Positions 37,175 to 45,339 of a stretch of 63,264 nucleotides of DNA are shown piece after piece. The DNA lies in the NCBI RefSeq assembly GCF_000242435.1, contig NZ_JH591187.1, positions 370,919-434,182 of the forward strand. The letters run 5' to 3'. The position numbers and the translations under genes are program-made. Below the pieces are notes generated by a model that saw only the letters and a program-made list of their open reading frames with translations, did not search any database and was not told the origin of the DNA. Source of the stretch: Dialister succinatiphilus YIT 11850 (GTDB taxonomy: Bacteria; Bacillota; Negativicutes; Veillonellales; Dialisteraceae). The first letter of the stretch is position 1. Each line of letters opens with the position of its first letter.

Positions 37175-37482
37175 TTGAGCCCGATTTCATCACGATCGGC
37201 AACACGAAAAGCCTGAAAGAGCTAGGTTCGACGGATAGAAGACAGATGCGCCAATCTTCCACCGCTCCATCATGATGATGGCCTCTTTCAGGCATTTCGC
37301 TTGTAGAACCTCAGAATGAACCGAGGCGTTTAATCAGGTAATGCAGGTCTCACTCATAACGCATCGAACGGACCGAAGCCCGGAGCTCTTATGGTTTCAT
37401 CCATGCGAGATGGCTTGCAGCCGGACCAGGAACCGGGTATTTTTTCGTGGCCACTCCCCGGACCTTGTCCAAACTCTCATCT
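37175..37482 (-). ncRNA. Candidate structured RNA on the minus strand
   Basis: A TATAAT on the minus strand (37494-37489, within TATAGTATAAT) would start a transcript near 37482 that ends at the bidirectional terminator. It has no credible reading frame and strong pairings: GGAC-AAG-GTCC near the 5' end, CATCATCATGATG, and an 11-bp long-range stem, GCCTGAAAGAG with CTCTTTCAGGC (about 37293-37282 and 37221-37211), just before the 3' end. It matches no RNA family that I can recall (RNase P, tmRNA, SRP and common riboswitches considered). Confidence 0.35.
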
Positions 37483-37631
37483 ATGCTTATTATACTATAT
37501 AAAATTCGATAATAGAATAGCACGATAAACAAATATACTTGCCTGTTTCGCAATTAAATATGAATAGATGTAATGAAATAGAGGATACAGGCTTTCTGCA
37601 GGAAGAATACCATATGCGAAAGATAAAATTT

Positions 37632-37798
37632 CTAGGGAAGCGCTGACTAAATCGTTGTCTGATTTTATTCTTGAATTTTTATGCAATGCAAGGAATGGGG
37701 CGACGCGAATAGCGAGCTATTTAAGGAGCCCCATGACGAAGCAGTGCATAAAAATTCTTATAAAAGCAGACTCTGCGAATTAATCAGTGCTTCCCTAG
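37632..37798. repeat. MITE-like element, copy B
   Basis: 167 bp. Terminal inverted repeats CTAGGGAAGCGCTGACTAA at the left and CTAGGGAAGCACTGATTAA on the right reverse strand, about 20 of 23 identical through TCG. A second inverted pair, GAATTTTTATGCA and TGCATAAAAATTC, lies inside. The central part (GGAATGGGGCGACGCGAATAG) is homologous to copy A at 5342-5503. No coding capacity. The flanking 37499-37631 and 37799-38050 show no gene. Confidence 0.8.
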
Positions 37799-38053
37799 AC
37801 ATGTAACTTTCTGAAAAAATTCCCTGACTGCCGGTACAGATATTTCTATGATGGATGAAATGGAACGTCACAAAACCATCCACGAATACCACTCCCACCT
37901 ATCCGGCCCCTTTCTTCCAAGATCAAAGACCTCTATAAAGCAGGGGTGGCAGGTACTTGTAAAGGGAAGCGGGGAAATGCCTGTCCGTCATTTTCCTGCT
38001 TTTTGTACTCACCGGCCGGATGGACTTTTTCATCTGATGACGAAACATTCCTA

Positions 38054-38082
38054 TTCACTTTGCCATAACTATCCTGTATAAT
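38054..38082 (+). promoter_or_regulatory. pnp promoter
   Basis: TTCACT (38054-38059), 17 bases, TATAAT (38077-38082), 47 bases before the pnp start. The -35 is weak. Confidence 0.55.
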
Positions 38083-38128
38083 AAGAAAATACGTGAAAAA
38101 GGATTTATTGATTACAGGAGGAAAAGGA

Positions 38129-40219
38129 ATGTTCAAGACATTTCAGATGGAACTGGCCGGTCGTCCGCTTATTATTGAGACCGGCAAGATGGCAAAGCAG
38201 GCCAATGGTGCCGTACTGGTGAGATACGGTGATACGGTGGTGCTGGTGGCTACCACTGCCAGCAAGGAACCGAGGGAGGGAACTGATTTCTTCCCCCTGA
38301 CCGTGGATTATGAAGAAAAGATGTATGCCGTAGGGAAGATGCCCGGAGGATTCCTGCGTCGTGAAGGCCGTCCGGGGAATTCCGCCATTCTGAATGCCCG
38401 TCTGATTGACCGTCCTATCCGTCCGCTTTTTGATAAACGCTGCCGCAACGATGTGCATGTGGTGGCTACGGTGCTGTCTGTGGACTACGACAATGCGCCG
38501 GAGCTGTGCGGCATGCTGGGGGCTTCCGCTTCCATCGGTATTTCCGATATTCCCTGGGATGGCCCCATTGCCGGTGTCCGTATCGGCAGGGTAGATGGAA
38601 AATATGTGGTGAACCCCACCCAGGAACAGCTGGCAGAGTCTTCCATGAATATTACCGTAGCCGGTTCTGAAGAAGCTATCATGATGGTAGAAGGCGGTGC
38701 TAATGAAGCTCCGGAAGAAGAAGTGCTGGATGCCATCATGTTCGGCCATGAAACCATTAAGGAACTGTGCCGCTTCCAGAAGAAGATCATTGAAGAAGTG
38801 GGCAAGCCGAAGCGCACCATGGTGTTCCCGGAAGTTCCAGAAGAAATCGACGAAGCTGTGGCTGCTTATGCCACCGAAGACCTGAAGAAGGCTATTTTTG
38901 ACGCAGATAAGCTGAGAAGAGATGGAAATATTGATGCAGTGAAGAAGGCTGCCAAGGAACATTTTGCCGACATCTATCCGGAAAATGGCGCCGATGTGGC
39001 AGAAAGCCTTGATCATCTTACCAAGCAGATTGTGCGTGATTCCATTTCCAATGAAGGCATTCGTCCGGACGGCAGAAAGCTGACAGAAATCCGCCCCATT
39101 ACCTGTGAAGTGGGACTGCTTCCCCGCGTTCACGGCAGCGCTCTTTTCACCCGTGGCCAGACCCAGGCTCTTTCCATTACCACCCTGGCTCCCATGTCTG
39201 AAACCCAGATTATCGATGACCTGACTCCGATTACGGAAAAACGGTACATCCATCAGTACAATTTCCCATCCTACTGCGTAGGTGAAACAAAGGGTTCCCG
39301 CGGACCGGGACGCCGTGAAATCGGTCATGGCGCTCTGGCAGAAAGGGCTCTCCGTCCGGTGATTCCGTCGGTGGAAGAATTCCCCTATGCCATCCGCGTA
39401 GTTTCTGAAATTCTGGAATCCAACGGTTCCTCTTCCCAGGCTTCCGTATGCGGCAGCACCATGTCTCTCATGAATGCAGGCGTGCCCATTAAGGCTCCGG
39501 TCGCAGGCATTGCTATGGGCCTCATCGAAAACGGCGGCAAGTTCAGCATCCTTTCTGATATCCAGGGCATGGAAGATGCGCTGGGTGATATGGACTTCAA
39601 GGTAGCCGGCACAGCCAAAGGCGTCACTGCCATCCAGATGGATATCAAGGTACATGGTCTGTCCCGTGACATTCTGCTGGCAGCCCTGAAGCAGGCTCAC
39701 GAAGGCCGTCTCTTCATCCTGGGCAAGATTGCAGCATGCATCGATAAGCCGGCAGACCATCTGTCCCCCTATGCACCGAAGATCATTGCCATTACTATTC
39801 CGGTGGAAAAAATCCGTGATGTCATCGGCGCCGGCGGCAAGACCATCAATAAGATCCAGGATGAAACCGGTGCCAAGCTGGATGTGGAAGAAGACGGACA
39901 TGTGTATATTTCTTCCACCGACGAAGCCGCAGCAGAACAGGCCAAAAAGATGGTGGAAGGACTTACCCATGAGGTGAAGGCCGGCGAGACCTATCTGGGC
40001 CGGGTCACCCGTCTCATGAAGTTCGGCGCATTTGTGGAAATCCTGCCGGGCAAGGAAGGTCTGGTTCATGTATCCCAGCTGGCTCTCCAGCGGGTGGAAA
40101 AACCGGAAGACATTGTCCATGTAGGCGATGAAATCATGGTGAAGGTCACTGAAATCGATGACAAGGGCCGCATCAACCTGTCCCGCAAGGCTCTCCTTCT
40201 GGAAAAGAAGAACAAATGA
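38129..40219 (+). CDS. pnp: Polyribonucleotide nucleotidyltransferase (PNPase)
   Basis: 696 aa phosphorolytic 3'-5' exoribonuclease of RNA turnover. Two RNase PH-like domains ([22 protein letters not shown] at the start; [14 protein letters not shown] and [19 protein letters not shown] in the second), then a KH domain ([20 protein letters not shown], about 558-580) and an S1 domain ([20 protein letters not shown], about 622-690). The start MFKTFQMEL follows GGAGGAAAAGG. Normal length. Overlaps dut by four bases. Confidence 0.98.
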   Translation: MFKTFQMELAGRPLIIETGKMAKQANGAVLVRYGDTVVLVATTASKEPREGTDFFPLTVDYEEKMYAVGKMPGGFLRREGRPGNSAILNARLIDRPIRPLFDKRCRNDVHVVATVLSVDYDNAPELCGMLGASASIGISDIPWDGPIAGVRIGRVDGKYVVNPTQEQLAESSMNITVAGSEEAIMMVEGGANEAPEEEVLDAIMFGHETIKELCRFQKKIIEEVGKPKRTMVFPEVPEEIDEAVAAYATEDLKKAIFDADKLRRDGNIDAVKKAAKEHFADIYPENGADVAESLDHLTKQIVRDSISNEGIRPDGRKLTEIRPITCEVGLLPRVHGSALFTRGQTQALSITTLAPMSETQIIDDLTPITEKRYIHQYNFPSYCVGETKGSRGPGRREIGHGALAERALRPVIPSVEEFPYAIRVVSEILESNGSSSQASVCGSTMSLMNAGVPIKAPVAGIAMGLIENGGKFSILSDIQGMEDALGDMDFKVAGTAKGVTAIQMDIKVHGLSRDILLAALKQAHEGRLFILGKIAACIDKPADHLSPYAPKIIAITIPVEKIRDVIGAGGKTINKIQDETGAKLDVEEDGHVYISSTDEAAAEQAKKMVEGLTHEVKAGETYLGRVTRLMKFGAFVEILPGKEGLVHVSQLALQRVEKPEDIVHVGDEIMVKVTEIDDKGRINLSRKALLLEKKNK

Positions 40220-40662
40220 GAAGCCGGGGATTTGAAGTCGTTTCTACCTGGGAAAAGGAAGGTATCCGTATTCCCGTAAGAAAAACAGCCTCCAGTGCAG
40301 GCTACGACATAGAAAGCGGAAGGGATATGGATATCCTGCCGGGCAAAGTCACCCTTATCCCCACAGGCCTTAAGGCCTATATGGGAGAAGAGGAGTATCT
40401 GGCCATTTATATCCGTTCCAGCATGGCCATCAAACATGGCCTTATCCTGATAAACAGTACCGGTATTATCGACGCCGACTACTATAATAATGAGGATAAT
40501 GAAGGCCACATTATGGTGGCAGTATATAATACCACTTCCCAGCCTTTCCATATTTCCAAAGGCGACCGGGTGGCCCAGGGTATTTTCACCAGGTACCTGA
40601 AGGCTGACGGCGATGAAGCCAAAGGTCTCAGGACCGGCGGTGTAGGGAGCACAGGAAAATAA
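40216..40662 (+). CDS. dut: dUTP diphosphatase (trimeric type)
   Basis: 148 aa. It hydrolyses dUTP to dUMP and keeps uracil out of DNA. Five family motifs are visible: [47 protein letters not shown] and the C-terminal [10 protein letters not shown], which closes over the active site. The start ATG overlaps the pnp stop. Confidence 0.95.
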   Translation: MRSRGFEVVSTWEKEGIRIPVRKTASSAGYDIESGRDMDILPGKVTLIPTGLKAYMGEEEYLAIYIRSSMAIKHGLILINSTGIIDADYYNNEDNEGHIMVAVYNTTSQPFHISKGDRVAQGIFTRYLKADGDEAKGLRTGGVGSTGK

Positions 40663-40716
40663 CTATCATTCCAGCGGCGGACAGATTCCGCCGCTTTTCC
40701 CTTGAAGGAGGTTCCT

Positions 40717-41247
40717 ATGAGCGTTGAAAAAGAAAAAATGGTGAGCCGTGAGGAAATCTATGACGGCCAGATTGTCCATCTGTTTAAGGACCAGGTGGAG
40801 CTGGCAGGCAGAAAGGCAGTGCGGGAAGTGATTCTTCACTGCGGCGCCGCTGCCATCATTCCTGTCACCGCCGACGGTAAGGTCCTTTTTGTGAAGCAGT
40901 ACCGCTATCCGGTGGGCGAGGCGCTCCTTGAAATCCCCGCAGGGAAAATGGATCCCGGCGAAACACCGGATGCCTGCGCTGCCAGGGAGCTGGAAGAGGA
41001 AACGGGCTATCGGGGCACCTTGAAGAAGCTGGGATATGTGTACACTACACCGGGCTTCTGCAATGAAACCATCCATCTCTACCTGGCTACGGATCTGGTA
41101 CACACGGCCCAGCATCTGGACGAAGGAGAATTCCTTGATGTCCTTCCTATCCCGCTGGATGAAGTGTGGGATATGATCCGGAAGGGGCATATTTATGATG
41201 CCAAAACGCTCTCGGCCTTTGCCATCGCCAGAGATGTATTGAAATAA
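40717..41247 (+). CDS. NUDIX hydrolase, ADP-ribose pyrophosphatase-like
   Basis: 176 aa. The Nudix box is complete in the segment from GKMDPGETPDA to RELEEETGY (about 83-105). FVKQYRYPVGEALLEIPAG just before it is characteristic of the NudF/ADP-ribose branch, and YTTPGFCNETIHLYLA follows. The start MSVEKEK has GAAGGAGG upstream. It is followed by a strong terminator and ends the pnp-dut group. Confidence 0.9.
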   Translation: MSVEKEKMVSREEIYDGQIVHLFKDQVELAGRKAVREVILHCGAAAIIPVTADGKVLFVKQYRYPVGEALLEIPAGKMDPGETPDACAARELEEETGYRGTLKKLGYVYTTPGFCNETIHLYLATDLVHTAQHLDEGEFLDVLPIPLDEVWDMIRKGHIYDAKTLSAFAIARDVLK

Positions 41248-41254
41248 GGGTGAA

Positions 41255-41304
41255 CGAAGGGGCTGTGAAAAAATGTAAATCATTTCTTCACAGCCCCCTT
41301 CGTT
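41255..41304. terminator. Strong terminator after NUDIX gene
   Basis: CGAAGGGGCTGTGAAAAAATG pairs along nearly its full length with CATTTCTTCACAGCCCCCTTCG, followed by TTTT. It separates the housekeeping genes from the nitrogenase-like unit. Confidence 0.88.
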
Positions 41305-41447
41305 TTAGATCTGCAGAAAAGGGGCGTGAGAGGAAGGAACATTCTTTTTCCAGTATCCTGGGTTTCTGTCCAACCCTCTGGCCTGGTATCTGCATTTATG
41401 ATGCACTTACGGTTTTCTGCCTCATGGGTCCCATCTATTTCTATTCC

Positions 41448-41456
41448 TGCTATAAT
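41448..41456 (+). promoter_or_regulatory. Promoter of the nitrogenase-like unit
   Basis: TGCTATAAT, an extended -10, 40 bases before the first gene; no good -35 is seen. The same TGCTATAAT core occurs at 32421. Confidence 0.55.
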
Positions 41457-41495
41457 ATAACAAAAGAAATGATTTTTTCATGAAGGAGGAGCTTT

Positions 41496-42314
41496 ATGAG
41501 GAAAATTGCTTTCTATGGAAAGGGCGGTATCGGGAAGTCTACCACAGCTTCCAATGTATCCGCAGCGTTGAGTCTCATGGGGAAGCGGGTGTGCCAGATC
41601 GGCTGTGACCCGAAGAATGATTCTACGAGGCTTTTGCTGGGGCATATCTGCCAGTCCACGGTACTGGATATCCTGCGGACCAGGGATACCGGGGATATCC
41701 GACAGGAAGATATTATTCACACCGGGTTTAACGGTATTACCTGTGTGGAGGCAGGGGGTCCGGAGCCCGGTGTGGGCTGTGCAGGCCGGGGAATTATTGT
41801 GGCTCTGGAGCTTCTGGACCGGATGAAGGCGCTGCCGGAAAGCGATGTCATTCTTTACGACGTGTTGGGAGATGTGGTTTGTGGCGGCTTTGCCATGCCT
41901 ATCAGGGAAGGGTATGCCGAGGAAATCTATATCGTCTCTTCCGGCGAGCTCATGTCCCTCTACGCTGCCAATAATATTGCCAAGGGTATCGCCCGGTTTG
42001 CGTCCAGAGGAAAGGTGCGGCTGGCGGGAATTATAGGAAACAGCCGGAATGTGCCGGGGGAGAAGGAACTGCTCCTGGCCTTTGCAGAAAGGCTCCACAC
42101 CCATTTGGCCGCCTTTATTCCCCGGGATAAGACGGTGAACCTGGCAGAAAATCATCGGCAGACGGTGCTGCAGTATGCTCCTGATTCTCCCCAGGCTGAA
42201 GTGTACAGGAAGCTGGCAGGAACCATTCTTTCCGCTAAAGAAGGCACGATTCCAAAGCCCATGAGTTTTGATGAAATGGAAGAGATGGTGGCCCGCTATG
42301 GCAGTGAAGACTAA
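41496..42314 (+). CDS. NifH/BchL/CfbC-like ATP-dependent reductase iron protein
   Basis: 272 aa, the length of this family. Walker A GKGGIGKS at 8-15; [15 protein letters not shown] at 34-48; the two cysteines that hold the [4Fe-4S] cluster in the dimer interface are C95 ([10 protein letters not shown]) and C129 ([16 protein letters not shown], which also contains switch II). The family passes electrons at low potential to a NifDK-like partner with ATP hydrolysis. The partner genes follow directly (17-base overlap). Start after GAAGGAGGAG. No nif cofactor genes are nearby, so a role in nitrogen fixation is unlikely. Confidence 0.93.
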   Translation: MRKIAFYGKGGIGKSTTASNVSAALSLMGKRVCQIGCDPKNDSTRLLLGHICQSTVLDILRTRDTGDIRQEDIIHTGFNGITCVEAGGPEPGVGCAGRGIIVALELLDRMKALPESDVILYDVLGDVVCGGFAMPIREGYAEEIYIVSSGELMSLYAANNIAKGIARFASRGKVRLAGIIGNSRNVPGEKELLLAFAERLHTHLAAFIPRDKTVNLAENHRQTVLQYAPDSPQAEVYRKLAGTILSAKEGTIPKPMSFDEMEEMVARYGSED

Positions 42315-43593
42315 ATGGCTTCTTTCGTCGGACTGTCCTTCCAGCTGCACCATGACCGGCGTGTGGCGGGCGGTGGCCTATGATCAGGGCTGCGTAGTCA
42401 TATTTCACAGCCCTGCCGGATGTGCCCATGTGGCATCCACCATGGATTTGGGAAATCATTACCGTATTACGGCTGACGGGTGTCCGGAAAAAGGGGACCC
42501 GGTGCCTCTGATTTCCTCCAATCTTCGAGAAAAAGACAGCATTTTCGGCGGCATCGAAAGGCTTCATGAATGCATTGCCTATGCGGTGAAGACCTGCCAT
42601 CCCGAATGCCTGGTGATTGCCTCTTCCTGCGTGGCCGGTGTCATTGGTGATGATGTGGATGAGGAAGCCCGGGAGGCAGAGGAGACCTATGGCATTCCGG
42701 TGCTGTCCATGGCTTTTTCAGGCTTTCTGGGTGGTGAATATTCTGATGGCTATTATAAAACCATGGATGCCATCATGCACCGGTTTTTCAAAAAGCAGGA
42801 CCATAAAAAAGGAAAGGTCCTCCTTCTGGGGGACCAGATGGGTCCCGAGGGGCAGTATGCCCGGGAGGTGAAACGGCTTCTTTCTTTCTTCGGCCTTACC
42901 GTGGATTTCCAGTTTCCCGGATATGTTCCTTTTTCAAAGTGGAGCCAGGTGACGGAGGCATCCCTGTCGGTCCTTCTGGGCACGGCGGGGCAGCCGGAAG
43001 GGATGAAGGAAAGAGCTCTCTGGCTGGAAAGGGAATTTGGTATTTCCTTTTTGGGAGATCTGTACCCTTTGGGGCTGGAAGGGACCTGGTCATGGATCAG
43101 GCGGCTCGCCGATTTCATGAAAGAAAAGGACAAAGGAGAGGCCCTTATCCGGGAAGAAATGGAAAGAGTAGAGAAGCGGGTGTCTGCCTTTCTGCCGGTT
43201 ACAGAGGGGAAGAAGGCATTCATTGCCATTGGCCGGGGGCGGCGGTGGTACCATCCGTCAGGCACTATCCAGTCCCTCCAAAGGCTTCACATGGAGCCTG
43301 CAGGAGTCATGTTCTTTTCCAATCTTACAGAAGAAGATATGGCGGCAGACAGGGAGGAAATTTCCGCTCTGGGTGATATTCCAGTCTATCATGAGGAGGA
43401 AGGGCAGAAGGCTATGGAGACGGCGGATGTTCTTCTCACCACCAATGAAATATACGACTCTTCCCTTCGGCAGCTTTTCATCCCCATGGTGCCTCTGGCG
43501 GGGACGGAGGGGGAGCTGGCGTTTCTTACCTCCCTGTACCGACTGCTTTGCCGTCATGGAAGGAAGGGAGGCATGACCTATGTCAAAATGTGA
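42298..43593 (+). CDS. NifD/K-like catalytic subunit 1 (nitrogenase superfamily)
   Basis: 431 residues from the ATG at 42298, which overlaps the NifH-like gene. Cluster ligand candidates are kept: C13/C17 in [15 protein letters not shown]42 in [10 protein letters not shown] (cf. NifD GPVGC) and C111 in [13 protein letters not shown] (cf. CPxGLIGDD). Three Rossmann-like regions follow ([40 protein letters not shown]; then a C-terminal part). The FeMo-cofactor ligands of true NifD are not evident. With the next gene it should form a heteromeric DPOR/COR-like reductase. Its substrate is unknown. Confidence 0.85.
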   Translation: MAVKTKWLLSSDCPSSCTMTGVWRAVAYDQGCVVIFHSPAGCAHVASTMDLGNHYRITADGCPEKGDPVPLISSNLREKDSIFGGIERLHECIAYAVKTCHPECLVIASSCVAGVIGDDVDEEAREAEETYGIPVLSMAFSGFLGGEYSDGYYKTMDAIMHRFFKKQDHKKGKVLLLGDQMGPEGQYAREVKRLLSFFGLTVDFQFPGYVPFSKWSQVTEASLSVLLGTAGQPEGMKERALWLEREFGISFLGDLYPLGLEGTWSWIRRLADFMKEKDKGEALIREEMERVEKRVSAFLPVTEGKKAFIAIGRGRRWYHPSGTIQSLQRLHMEPAGVMFFSNLTEEDMAADREEISALGDIPVYHEEEGQKAMETADVLLTTNEIYDSSLRQLFIPMVPLAGTEGELAFLTSLYRLLCRHGRKGGMTYVKM

Positions 43594-44860
43594 ATTTGAA
43601 TTATCCTGCCATCATAATGATACCTGCGGCCTCACAGGCTCCGCTGCCTTTTTTGCATCTATTCCCGGAAGTTTTGTCCTCATAAACGGGCCGCTATGGT
43701 GTTATTTCTATGCCATGAAATATATCGATGATGAAAACAGCCGGGCTGCCCGCTGCATCTGCTGTACCGGCACGTCTCCATCGTCTCTGGTATACGGCAC
43801 GGAAAAAGAAATCCTTCGAGGCCTGTCTCGTATTCGAAGCCAGGGCACGGCAGAGCGGGTCTTTCTGGAGAGCAACTGCAGCACCGGCCTCATTGGCGAT
43901 GATGTGAAGGGCATTGCGGAAGAGTTCGGCGGTCCCTGGCCTGTATATACCATGGACAGCGGTGGATTGAAAGGCTCCTTTGAGAAGGGGTTCGCCCGGG
44001 CTTTCCTTCGGGTGGTGGAGGAAATGAAGGAAGAAAGCACCATTCCTGCTTCCGTGAATGTGCTGGGCCTTTCGGAAGTGTATCTGAAGGGCAGAGAAGA
44101 GGGAAATGAAATCCGGCGCATCCTTAAGGGCTGCGGCATCAGGGTCATTTCCACGCCCGGCTGTGAAAGCAGCTGGCATGAAATCATGGAAGCTCCGAAG
44201 GCATCTTTCAACCTGGTGGTGCGGGATGAGCTGGGGCTTCCGGCGGCAAAGGAAATGGAAAAGCGCTTCCACATTCCCTATGCTTCCGTAGGCCTTCCCT
44301 ATGGCTTTGAAGGCAGCCGGAAATGGGTGGAAAAGGTACTATCCCTCCTGTCCTTTGGGAAGGCTGAGCCTTTTCTGGATCAGGAAAAAGAAAGGGCTGA
44401 GGAAGTCCTTCGAAAGGGAAATGGTCTGGAATCTCTCTGGGGCTCCCTGTGGTTTGATGAGGTGCTGGTGGCGGCGCCGCCGTCCGAGGCTCTGGGCATA
44501 GCAGAGGCTCTGCGCAGCGAATGGATAGATACGGCCAGGCTTACGGTACACCTCCTTTCACCTGCGGACCGGACCTGTCCTTTGGCTGATGAAGTCCGGC
44601 TTGTGACGGAAGATGATGAGGATATCAGGAAGGATTACGAAAACTGGAAGGATGGTCTTGCCCTCTCCAGCAGTCATGAAACGACAAGATTGGAACGGCT
44701 TCATAAGCCTTTCGTTTCCTGCCATATTGCCCGTCCCTCCTACGATGAATGCTCCTTCTCCGACCTTCCTTACTGCGGTTTTCGAGGCGCCGCCCTGCTC
44801 TATGAAAAAATATGGAACGCCCGCCTTCGGCAGATTCGGTATGGGAAACATATAAAATAA
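43580..44860 (+). CDS. NifD/K-like catalytic subunit 2 (nitrogenase superfamily)
   Basis: 426 residues, ATG at 43580 overlapping the previous gene by 14 bases. C16 (NDTCGLTGSAAF), C41 (LINGPLWCYFYAMKY, matching the LxxGPxGC segment) and C100 (ESNCSTGLIGDDVKGIAEEF) are in the places of the NifDK cluster ligands. A substrate-pocket region follows and the C-terminal LPYCGFRGAALLYEKIW aligns with the closing helix of the family. CICC at 59-62 is an extra cysteine group. Followed by a terminator, so nifHDK-like genes form one unit. Confidence 0.85.
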   Translation: MSKCEFELSCHHNDTCGLTGSAAFFASIPGSFVLINGPLWCYFYAMKYIDDENSRAARCICCTGTSPSSLVYGTEKEILRGLSRIRSQGTAERVFLESNCSTGLIGDDVKGIAEEFGGPWPVYTMDSGGLKGSFEKGFARAFLRVVEEMKEESTIPASVNVLGLSEVYLKGREEGNEIRRILKGCGIRVISTPGCESSWHEIMEAPKASFNLVVRDELGLPAAKEMEKRFHIPYASVGLPYGFEGSRKWVEKVLSLLSFGKAEPFLDQEKERAEEVLRKGNGLESLWGSLWFDEVLVAAPPSEALGIAEALRSEWIDTARLTVHLLSPADRTCPLADEVRLVTEDDEDIRKDYENWKDGLALSSSHETTRLERLHKPFVSCHIARPSYDECSFSDLPYCGFRGAALLYEKIWNARLRQIRYGKHIK

Positions 44861-44873
44861 ACATAGGGAATGT

Positions 44874-44917
44874 AAAGCACTGATAATTATGGCCTTTGAA
44901 TTTATCAGTGCTTTTTT
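44874..44917 (+). terminator. Terminator after the nitrogenase-like genes
   Basis: AAAGCACTGATAA with TTATCAGTGCTTTTTT around a loop. The arm AAGCACTGAT matches the ends of the MITE-like family, so this terminator may derive from one. Confidence 0.85.
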
Positions 44918-45339
44918 AATGCAGGAAAATTATAAGCTACAGGTGAATCAGAGATTTATTAAATAAATCAGAATCATTGCCTTTAAAAATGTAGCGAAAA
45001 TAGTATAATATATAAAGTAAATTAATAAAAATCATGGAAATTATGAAAAGGACAGGAGATGGGCGAGAAAGTTTGGGAAAGGAATGGCTAGTGTGCTGGT
45101 AGGATAGTGAACTAGTGTGCTGGTATGCTGGTGTACTGGTCGGAGTCATTATTGACATAGACCGGGATTTCTTGCCTGCGGCGCAGAATGACCATTGGCA
45201 GGAAGGCAATCCTGTCATGCCAGCTTTATACTCATCACCGGTCAGGGGAATACTACACCCTAAACATTCCAAACCTTCTGAACCCTGTGAACACTCACGC
45301 CAAAGGCGTGTCCTGAAGTCTCTAAGGAAAGAGGTATGT
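44918..45339 (+). promoter_or_regulatory. Leader region of the chelatase unit
   Basis: 422 bases without a credible gene. TATAAT at 45004-45009 (with TTTAAA 16 bases upstream) is the best promoter candidate. The octamer tract at 45088-45143 would lie in the transcript. Close to the start is a small hairpin ACGCC-AAA-GGCGT (about 45296-45308) with flanks like those of the hairpin clusters near 59520. Upstream codons in frame with the large gene exist but encode no conserved sequence. Confidence 0.5.
45088..45143 (+). repeat. Degenerate 8-bp tandem repeat, 7 units, before the CobN-like gene
   Basis: Octamers ctagtgtg, ctggtagg, atagtgaa, ctagtgtg, ctggtatg, ctggtgta, ctggtcgg. Same unit length and same unit number as at 1133-1188, with related sequence. 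Confidence 0.85.

Noticed and set aside
36873-37178. 101-codon open frame after rpsO
   Set aside because: No ribosome-binding site of note and no recognisable protein; the sequence is better explained by nested RNA pairing and a terminator.
37848-38081. 77-codon open frame before pnp
   Set aside because: Odd composition, no family, and it runs over the pnp promoter.
41496-44860. True nitrogenase (nitrogen fixation)
   Set aside because: No nifE, nifN, nifB or molybdenum genes are near, the D/K-like proteins are too short, and FeMo-cofactor ligands are not evident. Chelatase neighbours point to tetrapyrroles.
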